Shown here in pieces: positions 1 to 5,113 of a stretch of DNA of 5,113 nt. The DNA comes from Acidobacteriota bacterium (GTDB lineage Bacteria > Acidobacteriota > Vicinamibacteria > Vicinamibacterales > UBA823). Each line of letters begins with the position of its first letter. The stretch's first letter is position 1. The notes below the pieces were generated by a model that did not search any database, was not told the DNA's origin, and saw only the letters and a program-made list of their open reading frames with translations. The stretch lies in assembly GCA_002714165.1 (NCBI GenBank), contig PAWT01000001.1, forward strand, positions 54,784-59,896, given 5' to 3'. The position numbers and the translations under genes are program-made.

Positions 1-812
1 TAGATTCAGTCATTAACGAGGTTGAGAAGCTTGAAGCTGATGGTGAGGTTATGCCTGACGACGGCTTTGCACAGTTGCCTCCTGCCGGTGCGGTCGCTGA
101 AGTTAGTGAAGACGAGTACGGGCATGAAGTCGGCAGCGACAGTGCAGAAACGACCGACACTAGTGTTCCTGTCACAACAGAGGACGTGATCGCCGTGCTA
201 AAGGGAAAAATCGAACGGTTGGGCGCCGTCAATATGATGGCAATCGAGCAGTTTGACGAACTGGATACCCGCTACGACTTTCTGACTACGCAACGCAAGG
301 ATTTGGTCGATTCGATTGCCGCGACGGCAGAAGCAATCCGACGTATCAATAAGACGACGACAGAACGTTTCCGTGCTGCATTTGACGCGATCAATATGCA
401 CTATCAGCAGACGTTCTCCACACTATTCGGTGGTGGCAAGGCAGGTTTGGTCCTTCTCGACGAGGCTGATTTACTAGAGAGTGGCATCGAAATCATCGCA
501 CAGCCACCCGGTAAGCGGCTTCAGAGCGTACAGTTACTTTCTGGTGGCGAGAAGGCTCTTTCGGCGATGGCATTCATGTTTGCAATTTTTAAGTACCGGC
601 CAAGTCCGTTTTGTCTATTGGATGAGATCGATGCGCCGCTTGATGATGTCAACATTGGCCGGTTTATTGAGATGTTGCGTGGGATGGTTGACGAGACTCA
701 GTTCGTGCTCATCACTCATAACAGAAAGACGATGGAGCATGCGGATCGACTGTACGGTATTACGATGGAAGAACCCGGAGTATCAAAGTTGATTTCCGTC
801 CAGTTTAACTGA
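1..812 (+). CDS. smc: Chromosome segregation ATPase SMC, C-terminal part (5' end outside window)
   Basis: The reading frame is open from base 3 to the TGA at 810-812. The ATG at 51 is internal, because the frame continues upstream of it without a stop. About 269 residues are visible of a protein that usually has 1150-1250. SMC dimers with kleisin ScpA and ScpB load on DNA and organise and separate chromosomes. Counting from the codon at 51, the seen motifs are LGAVNMMAIEQ (58-68) at the coiled-coil to head junction, the FGGGKAGL segment (126-133), the ABC signature LSGGEK (163-168), Walker B FCLLDEID (187-194) with catalytic Glu192, the D-loop APLDD (195-199) and the switch histidine in LITHN (His223). 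Walker A lies in the missing N-terminal half. Residues 1-44 are acidic and rich in Ser, Thr and Pro where coiled coil would be expected. RecN and Rad50-like proteins are unlikely, since the VNMMAIEQ and PLDD wording is SMC-specific. Confidence 0.96.
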   Translation, partial: DSVINEVEKLEADGEVMPDDGFAQLPPAGAVAEVSEDEYGHEVGSDSAETTDTSVPVTTEDVIAVLKGKIERLGAVNMMAIEQFDELDTRYDFLTTQRKDLVDSIAATAEAIRRINKTTTERFRAAFDAINMHYQQTFSTLFGGGKAGLVLLDEADLLESGIEIIAQPPGKRLQSVQLLSGGEKALSAMAFMFAIFKYRPSPFCLLDEIDAPLDDVNIGRFIEMLRGMVDETQFVLITHNRKTMEHADRLYGITMEEPGVSKLISVQFN

Positions 813-850
813 GTCAGTGGTCCTTCGCTTTAGTTCAGGCGAAGCTCAGT
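808..850 (+). other. Possible stem-loop at the 3' end of smc
   Basis: CTTCGC (823-828) pairs with GCGAAG (839-844), and a G-T wobble plus one A-T pair close the loop down to six bases. Outside it, ACTGAG (808-813, overlapping the stop codon) pairs with CTCAGT (845-850). That makes the two helices continuous on the 3' side, with a nine-base bulge on the 5' side. No T-run follows, so it is not a canonical intrinsic terminator. It could protect the mRNA 3' end or be processed, or be chance. ACTGA and TCAGT within 808-818 also form a small palindrome that competes with the outer helix. Confidence 0.35.
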
Positions 851-934
851 CGAATTCCTGGTTTGCTCGTTGGTTCGGTTTTCGGCCGGTAAGGCATTCT
901 TGCACCAGTCCTGCTCCCGGATGTTCCAGAAGCC

Positions 935-2038
935 GTGAATGAAGACAAGGCCACCCGCTATCATAGGCTCAGGCGTAGGGCGCTGTCGTCGGTAGTTGGG
1001 CTAACAGGCCTGCTGCTTACGTTGATGCTTCTGACAGGAGCATCGAAGGCTCTTCGTGATTTTGTAGTACCAGCTACACCAATTGACATAGCTTGGCTTT
1101 CCGGTGTTGCGCTCTTTGCCCTGTGTATCGGCTTGTGCCACGAAGTAATAACTTTACCTTCCCGAGTCTATCTTGGAAGGCTAGAGTGGCGATACCGTTC
1201 TGCAATGGCATCGTCGGGTGGTGCAGTGCAAGAGTATTTAAAGGGTAGAGCCGTGCTGCTTAGTTTTGGCCCAGTTGGAGCGGTAGTGATGTATGCGGCC
1301 ATTCGGGCTTGGCCGTCCGGTTGGTGGATCATCGTTGGTGCTGGCTTTGGATTAGTCGTGATGCTCTTGGTGAAAGTCGGTCCGCTTGTGTTGCCTTGGT
1401 TTGCGACTGTTACGCCGGTGGTTAGGCCGGAATTGGGTTTGCGTCTTGAGCGTTTGGCAGCCCGCGCTGGCGCAGCCGAGATTAAGGTTTACCAGTATCG
1501 CATGGGAAACGCGTTACAGCGTTCCAATGCGGCGCTCGTTGGAGCAGGACAGAGCCGACGTATTCTTCTGTCCGAAACACTGGTCACAGACTATTCCGAC
1601 GAAGAAATTGAGATTGTGCTCGCACACGAGCTTGCACATCATTTGCATGCGGATATATGGAAAGGGCTATTGATGGACCTTGTAGTGATTATGGTCGGCT
1701 GCTACGCGTCATCACGAGCGCTGGTTGTGCTTGGACCATCACTCGGTCTACTTGGATCAAGTGACCCGGCTGGGCTCCCACTCGTGATTCTCACGGGGGG
1801 TACAGTTGCACTTGCAATGGTGCCATTTGCTAACTTTGTGTCTCGACAACAGGAACGACGGGCCGACCGGTTCGCACTCGAATTGACCAAGAGTCCAGAA
1901 GCCTTCGTTTCGGTGATTCGACGCATTGGTGAAGAACACCTCGCTGAACGGCCATCCCGCTGGTTAGCATTTTTGTGTTACGCCCATCCGCCTGTTCATG
2001 AGCGGATAGCAGCAGCGGGAACTCTAACCCAAGCCTAG
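935..2038 (+). CDS. M48 family (Ste24-like) integral membrane zinc metalloprotease
   Basis: This 367-residue protein is a predicted membrane-embedded zinc endopeptidase of family M48. Its substrate cannot be told from sequence; relatives include CAAX-processing Ste24 and the membrane quality-control protease HtpX. The HExxH zinc motif is HELAHH at 231-236 (ligands His231 and His235, catalytic Glu232). The likely third ligand is Glu307 in RQQERRAD, matching the family's ExxxD motif. The stretch before HExxH (NAAL, RRILLSETL, DEEIEIVLA) and the AHPPVHERI near the C-terminus are also typical. Hydrophobic segments lie at about 14-36, 52-72, 106-124, 128-155, 244-273 and 281-301, with the catalytic site between the fourth and fifth. 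It is somewhat shorter than eukaryotic Ste24. The GTG at 935 is the only usual start between the upstream in-frame stop (890-892) and the first hydrophobic segment, but it lacks a good Shine-Dalgarno. It follows smc by 122 bases on the same strand. No promoter is evident, so co-transcription is possible. Confidence 0.9.
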   Translation: MNEDKATRYHRLRRRALSSVVGLTGLLLTLMLLTGASKALRDFVVPATPIDIAWLSGVALFALCIGLCHEVITLPSRVYLGRLEWRYRSAMASSGGAVQEYLKGRAVLLSFGPVGAVVMYAAIRAWPSGWWIIVGAGFGLVVMLLVKVGPLVLPWFATVTPVVRPELGLRLERLAARAGAAEIKVYQYRMGNALQRSNAALVGAGQSRRILLSETLVTDYSDEEIEIVLAHELAHHLHADIWKGLLMDLVVIMVGCYASSRALVVLGPSLGLLGSSDPAGLPLVILTGGTVALAMVPFANFVSRQQERRADRFALELTKSPEAFVSVIRRIGEEHLAERPSRWLAFLCYAHPPVHERIAAAGTLTQA

Positions 2039-2121
2039 GGGAGCTTCTTGCAGGCAGGGCAACGCTGAAATAGTCTTCCAGGATGGAGAGGGGAGACGGA
2101 TCGTCAGGCCTTTTTCACTGA

Positions 2122-4239
2122 CTATGGCTTCGACGAACCTCCAGCGTCGCCATCGCTGCCTTCTTGTAAAAGTGCTTTTCGGCTTAGTCTAACTTTGCCT
2201 GAGGGATCAACGTTGATCACTTTGACCCTCACCTGTTCACCGTCTTTCAGTTCATCACGCACATCTTTCACTCGATGGAGCGCGATCTCTGATATGTGGA
2301 GTAGCCCGTCAATGTTTGGCATTATTTCCACGAACGCTCCAAAATCAGTGATCCGTACGACTTTACCTACATAAATCTTATTAAGTTCAGGGCTCGCCGT
2401 AAGTTCCTGAATGATATCGATTGCTTTCTGTGCCGCTGTCTCGTCGCTCGACGCCACGTTAATCGTTCCATCATCTTCGACATCGATCTTGACACCAGTC
2501 CGCTCGATGATGCTTCGGATCATCTTTCCACCGGGTCCAATGACATCTCGGATCTTATCAGTGGGGATCTTGATTGTAACGATCCGCGGGGCAAACGTAG
2601 AAGTGTCTTCCCGTGATGCACTGAGTGTTTCTGCCATCTTACTGAGAATGTGAAGTCGCCCAGTTCGGGCTTGCTCGAGTGCCTCGCGCATGATTTCTGT
2701 TGTTATGCCAGTGACCTTAATGTCCATCTGGAGCGCGGTAATCCCATCGGTCGTACCCGTGACCTTGAAATCCATGTCACCGTAGTGATCCTCTGCTCCA
2801 GCAATGTCACTCAAAATTGCGTAACGGCCACTCTCCTCATCCATGATGAGACCCATCGCTACACCCGCTACCGGTGAACGCAGTGGAACACCAGCATCCA
2901 TAAGACTGAGTGAGCCTCCGCATACGGTAGCCATCGACGATGAACCGTTCGACTCCAGAATGTCCGAGACCACACGGATAGTGTATGGAAACTTATCCTC
3001 GTCCGGGATCATCGGCGCCAACGCGCGTTCAGCTAGGGCTCCATGTCCGATTTCCCGCCGGCCTGGGCCACGCAGAAACTTAACTTCGCCGACCGAAAAC
3101 GGTGGAAAGTTATAGTGCAACATGAAGCGCCGATAGGACTCACCGGCTAGCGATTCGATCTTTTGCTGGTCATCGGCTGTACCGAGTGTCGTCGTCACCA
3201 GGGCCTGTGTTTCACCTCGCGTAAAGACAGCGGAGCCGTGTGTCCGAGGTAGTGTGCCGACCTCGGTCCATATCGTCCGAATCTCGTCGAAGGTTCGGCC
3301 ATCGAGACGCTTATTCCGCTCAAGAATTTCGGCACGTAATACCTGTTCATTCAGTAGCTTAAAAATCCGTTTGGCGTCAGCACGTTTGTTTGCGTCATCC
3401 TTTGGTATCGATTCCAAAAGGTCGGCTAGTACGCGATCCACCTGCTCGTAGTTCTCGATCTTATCCTTTACCCGCATTGCTTCGGTGAGAGGGTTAAGCA
3501 CCTGACTCTCGACCTCCTGCTGTAACTCCGGCATCAATGGTGCAGGTGAAGCTGCTAGTTTGGGTTTACCGATCTCGCTGGCCATTTCGTCAATCTGCTC
3601 TACGATTTGTTTGATGGCGTCATGTCCAGCTTCTAGAGCTTGGACAATTTCGTCCTCCGAAACCTCCATCGCTCCAGCTTCTACCATCACGAGGGCCTTG
3701 TCACTACCAGCCACCACGAGATCGAGTTTGCTCTTCGCACGCTGGTCAAAGTTTGGATTGATGACAAATTCGTTATTCACTAGGCCAACGCGCACTGACG
3801 CGATCGTGTTTTCAAAGGGGATGCGTGAAAATGACAATGCTGCTGAAGCACCGGTCAGAGCTAACACATCCGAATCATTTTCACCGTCGGATGACAAGAC
3901 GAATGCGATGACTTGGGTCTCCCGTCTCCAACCCTCAGGAAACAACGGCCGAAGGGGACGGTCAATGACTCGACTGGTCAGCGTTTCTTTCTCTGACGGC
4001 CTGGCTTCTCGCTTGAAGAATCCACCTGGGATTCGCCCAGAAGCGTAGGCGTACTCTCGATAATCTACCGTCAGCGGAAGAAAATCGATCCCTTCACGTT
4101 CTGTACTCGCGCAACAGGCGGTAACGATAACAACGGTGTCACCGTAGCGCACGATGGCGGAACCATCTGCCTGCTTAGCTAGTTTTCCTGTTTCGATTGA
4201 AAGTGTCTTGCCGCCGATCGTTAACTCACGCCTGTACAT
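2122..4239 (-). CDS. pnp: Polyribonucleotide nucleotidyltransferase (PNPase)
   Basis: PNPase degrades RNA 3' to 5' by phosphorolysis, releasing nucleoside diphosphates, and can run in reverse to add tails. It acts as a ring-shaped trimer in the cytoplasm, often in a degradosome. The 705 residues match the usual length (E. coli about 711). Seen domains are the first RNase PH core (about 5-210) with the RNA-contacting loop GGFFKREARPSEKE (72-85), the helical linker (about 235-305), and the second RNase PH core (about 312-545). The second core carries phosphate-site GRREIGHG (393-400) and GSSSMATVCGG (432-442). Asp484, Asp490 and Lys492 align with the E. coli metal-site residues Asp486, Asp492 and Lys494. 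A KH domain (about 552-612) has GPGG at 568-571, an S1 domain spans about 621-690, and a short Gly/Ser tail ends the protein. No key residue is missing. The gene follows rpsO by 92 bases in the common rpsO-pnp pair. In E. coli, PNPase represses its own leader; the gap here may play a similar role. Confidence 0.99.
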   Translation of the reverse strand: MYRRELTIGGKTLSIETGKLAKQADGSAIVRYGDTVVIVTACCASTEREGIDFLPLTVDYREYAYASGRIPGGFFKREARPSEKETLTSRVIDRPLRPLFPEGWRRETQVIAFVLSSDGENDSDVLALTGASAALSFSRIPFENTIASVRVGLVNNEFVINPNFDQRAKSKLDLVVAGSDKALVMVEAGAMEVSEDEIVQALEAGHDAIKQIVEQIDEMASEIGKPKLAASPAPLMPELQQEVESQVLNPLTEAMRVKDKIENYEQVDRVLADLLESIPKDDANKRADAKRIFKLLNEQVLRAEILERNKRLDGRTFDEIRTIWTEVGTLPRTHGSAVFTRGETQALVTTTLGTADDQQKIESLAGESYRRFMLHYNFPPFSVGEVKFLRGPGRREIGHGALAERALAPMIPDEDKFPYTIRVVSDILESNGSSSMATVCGGSLSLMDAGVPLRSPVAGVAMGLIMDEESGRYAILSDIAGAEDHYGDMDFKVTGTTDGITALQMDIKVTGITTEIMREALEQARTGRLHILSKMAETLSASREDTSTFAPRIVTIKIPTDKIRDVIGPGGKMIRSIIERTGVKIDVEDDGTINVASSDETAAQKAIDIIQELTASPELNKIYVGKVVRITDFGAFVEIMPNIDGLLHISEIALHRVKDVRDELKDGEQVRVKVINVDPSGKVRLSRKALLQEGSDGDAGGSSKP

Positions 4240-4250
4240 AGATTTCGTCG

Positions 4251-4254
4251 CCTC
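4251..4254 (-). promoter_or_regulatory. Likely ribosome binding site of pnp
   Basis: On the minus strand GAGG lies 11 bases before the pnp ATG (4239-4237). The spacing is on the long side and the match is only four bases, much weaker than the site before rpsO. It directly follows the second copy of CTATCCGA, so a structure using that copy would affect access to it. Confidence 0.5.
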
Positions 4255-4266
4255 GGATAGTGCAGT

Positions 4267-4281
4267 CGGCGACCCGCGCCG
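4267..4281 (-). other. Short GC-rich hairpin in the pnp leader
   Basis: On the minus strand CGGCG (4281-4277) and CGCCG (4271-4267) can form a five-base-pair all-GC stem around a five-base loop. The 5' arm can slip by three bases because GGC is repeated (4277-4284). It stands about 12 bases before the pnp ribosome binding site. No T-run follows, so it is not a terminator. It could belong to a PNPase-responsive leader, but a five-pair stem is also easy to find by chance. Confidence 0.25.
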
Positions 4282-4301
4282 CCGTCACAGAATTGTGGTC
4301 G

Positions 4302-4321
4302 GATAGGGACGTCCAACTATC
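4302..4321 (-). other. Inverted repeat just after rpsO
   Basis: On the minus strand GATAG (4321-4317) and CTATC (4306-4302) flank a ten-base interval containing the perfect palindrome GGACGTCC (4307-4314). It begins ten bases past the rpsO stop codon. As RNA it would be a weak five-pair hairpin; as DNA it is an imperfect dyad. E. coli has a terminator and RNase III processing stems between rpsO and pnp, so the position is suggestive, but there is no U-tract here. Confidence 0.3.
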
Positions 4322-4331
4322 GGTCTTGAGC

Positions 4332-4601
4332 CTACTTACGGATGCCCAACCGTTGGATCAAGTCTGAATACCGCTTGGCATCCTTGTGTTTTAGGTAATC
4401 CAGCAAGCGTCGACGTTGTCCGACAAGTTTAAGTAGGCCCCGTCGTGAATGATGATCTTTCGCATGCATCTTGAAGTGTTCGGTTAAATAACTAATCCGA
4501 CCACTGAGGAGGGCAACCTGAACCTCTGCGGACCCAGTGTCTTTGTCGTGGGTCTGGTAGGAACCGATCACATCAGTTTTTTGCTCCCGCTGCAGAGTCA
4601 C
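4332..4601 (-). CDS. rpsO: Small ribosomal subunit protein S15 (uS15)
   Basis: S15 is a primary 16S rRNA binding protein that grips the h20-h21-h22 three-way junction early in 30S assembly and helps recruit S6, S18 and S11. The 89 residues are the normal bacterial length. The hallmark segments are all present: [16 protein letters not shown] (21-36), [21 protein letters not shown] (46-66) and [10 protein letters not shown] (69-78). RNA-contacting positions known from other S15 proteins are conserved, here Thr22, Gly23, Gln28, Arg35, His42, Asp49, Ser52 and Tyr69. The start is GTG, chosen because a strong GGAGGT stands six bases before it and the protein then begins at the usual place. It lies between truB (105 bases upstream) and pnp (92 bases downstream), the conserved order. 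S15 commonly represses its own mRNA through a structured leader, and the upstream gap has a candidate structure. Confidence 0.99.
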   Translation of the reverse strand: MTLQREQKTDVIGSYQTHDKDTGSAEVQVALLSGRISYLTEHFKMHAKDHHSRRGLLKLVGQRRRLLDYLKHKDAKRYSDLIQRLGIRK

Positions 4602-4607
4602 GTTATT

Positions 4608-4613
4608 ACCTCC
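4608..4613 (-). promoter_or_regulatory. Strong ribosome binding site of rpsO
   Basis: GGAGGT on the minus strand lies six bases before the GTG start at 4601-4599. It is a near-ideal Shine-Dalgarno and fixes the choice of the non-ATG start. It directly touches the 3' arm of the stem in the leader, so folding or S15 binding there could change ribosome access. Confidence 0.85.
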
Positions 4614-4657
4614 GCGTACAGTTCGGAGTGAACACTGCAGGCTCGTACGCCAACTCC
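4614..4657 (-). promoter_or_regulatory. Candidate structured rpsO leader (possible S15 autoregulatory RNA)
   Basis: Reading 5' to 3' on the minus strand: GGAGT (4657-4653), two bases, GCGTAC (4650-4645), eleven bases, GTTC (4633-4630), loop ACTCC (4629-4625), GAAC (4624-4621), one base, GTACGC (4619-4614), then the Shine-Dalgarno. GCGTAC pairs with GTACGC and GTTC with GAAC, giving a nested hairpin. Its loop ACTCC is fully complementary to the upstream GGAGT, which would make a pseudoknot, and its CTCC can also pair with GGAG of the Shine-Dalgarno. Leaders bound by S15 are known in several bacteria with differing folds, including a pseudoknot in E. coli. A regulatory role here is inference. 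A single six-pair stem in a gap this size is not significant by itself; the nesting and position are what suggest function. Confidence 0.4.
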
Positions 4658-4681
4658 AGACCGCCGCCCCTGTTCGGTACT

Positions 4682-4697
4682 TTCCTTCATCTAGGAA
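4682..4697 (-). other. Short hairpin after truB
   Basis: On the minus strand TTCCT (4697-4693) and AGGAA (4686-4682) enclose a six-base loop, starting nine bases past the truB stop codon. The stem is AT-containing, only five pairs long and not followed by a T-run, so read-through from truB into rpsO is likely. I see no convincing -35/-10 pair for a separate rpsO promoter in 4602-4706. Confidence 0.2.
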
Positions 4698-4706
4698 CCT
4701 GCCATG

Positions 4707-5113
4707 TTAGACCAGAACAACCCGGGGATGCAAAGCACCATCCCTGTTTTCTGCAATCGCGACGAGTTGCCCTGTTTCGTCGAACAGCCGAACTCTACTG
4801 GTTGCTATCCCGATAACGTCATCAATGTGCGTCAACTCGTCCTGGTTAATAGGCTGACCGTTGGAGGCACAACGTCTTCCTCGACTCGTGAGGATCGCAG
4901 ATGGTAAGGTTCTTAGGAGTCCGGATAACGGCAGGATTCGGTCGACGATAGGAGGGGCGGGATTAACCATGTCCTTCGCCTCACCGCTACCCTGTACGGC
5001 GCTTTCAAGCGGTATTGCATGTGTGAGATCAAATTCTCCGCTTCGCGTTCGTCGCAACGCTTGAAGATGAGCACCGCAGCCAAGCATCTGTCCGATGTCG
5101 TGCGCTAGGGACC
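4707..5113 (-). CDS. truB: tRNA pseudouridine-55 synthase TruB, C-terminal part (5' end outside window)
   Basis: TruB converts uridine 55 of the tRNA T-loop to pseudouridine and also acts as a tRNA folding chaperone. About 134 residues are visible, open at the right edge and ending at the TAA at 4709-4707. The Met codon at 5087-5085 is internal, since the frame continues upstream. The visible start, [21 protein letters not shown], is the conserved end of the TruB catalytic domain (usually YIRSLA.DIG..LG..AHL..LRRT), followed by SGEF and an AIPLE segment. The last 50 or so residues ([16 protein letters not shown], then LHPRVVLV) fit the C-terminal RNA-binding domain found in many TruB proteins, PUA-like or TruB-C2. 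The catalytic Asp motif is in the missing N-terminal part. Position just before rpsO and pnp supports the call. RluB/RsuA-type synthases lack this LRRT context. Confidence 0.94.
   Translation of the reverse strand, partial: SLAHDIGQMLGCGAHLQALRRTRSGEFDLTHAIPLESAVQGSGEAKDMVNPAPPIVDRILPLSGLLRTLPSAILTSRGRRCASNGQPINQDELTHIDDVIGIATSRVRLFDETGQLVAIAENRDGALHPRVVLV

Noticed and set aside
51..812. A complete 253-residue ATPase starting at the ATG at 51
   Set aside because: The frame is open to the window edge, the 51 start lacks a ribosome binding site, and the protein would be only the C-terminal half of an SMC head without Walker A.
851..934. A sigma-70 promoter for the M48 gene (TTGCTC or TTGGTT as -35)
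   Set aside because: No acceptable -10 hexamer is found at 16-18 bases from either candidate.
1386..1673. A 95-codon plus-strand frame overlapping the M48 gene, possibly a frameshift
   Set aside because: The M48 frame is uninterrupted across this stretch and carries the HExxH motif, while the other frame shows no family resemblance.
2095..2115. GACG-GAT-CGTC stem followed by TTTTT as an intrinsic terminator of the M48 gene
   Set aside because: The stem is only four pairs and is separated from the T-run by AGGCC, so it lacks the standard layout.
3560..4048. A 162-codon open frame on the plus strand inside pnp
   Set aside because: It lies entirely antisense to the well-conserved first PNPase core and linker. 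Its Ser/Arg-rich translation is what reverse-strand reading of such codons produces, and it has no recognisable domain.
4628..5064. Small plus-strand frames opposite truB and the rpsO leader
   Set aside because: They mirror the truB reading frame, which has clear homology features, and none has a plausible ribosome binding site or recognisable protein.

Overview
The window is a stretch of bacterial chromosome carrying housekeeping genes. It holds five protein genes in two convergent blocks. I see no tRNA, rRNA, mobile element, CRISPR array or sign of recent gene transfer. Base composition looks close to half G+C throughout. The gene order truB-rpsO-pnp, an SMC-type condensin and an M48 membrane protease point to a free-living bacterium. 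The wording of the SMC, PNPase and M48 proteins reminds me most of Acidobacteriota (Vicinamibacteria-like). That placement is from memory and is low confidence.

Plus strand, left part: the 3' end of smc (1-812, cut by the left edge) encodes the C-terminal ATPase half-head of the SMC protein, with an acidic linker before it. A possible stem-loop overlaps its stop codon. After a 122-base gap comes a complete gene (935-2038, GTG start) for a multi-pass membrane zinc protease of the M48/Ste24 type.

Minus strand, right part, in transcription order: the 3' end of truB (5113-4707, cut by the right edge), then rpsO (4601-4332), then pnp (4239-2122). This is the end of the widely conserved nusA-infB-rbfA-truB-rpsO-pnp arrangement, linking tRNA modification, the small ribosomal subunit and RNA decay. 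The truB-rpsO gap (105 bases) and the rpsO-pnp gap (92 bases) both contain inverted repeats placed where post-transcriptional control of rpsO and pnp is known in other bacteria. The most interesting is the rpsO leader. There a stem abuts the Shine-Dalgarno sequence, and its apical loop can pair either with an upstream GGAGT or with the Shine-Dalgarno itself.

The two blocks meet tail to tail across 83 bases (2039-2121) with no convincing intrinsic terminator. Nothing here amounts to a clearly new biological system. The points worth checking are the candidate S15 leader RNA, the alternative pairings before pnp, and the acidic insert in SMC.
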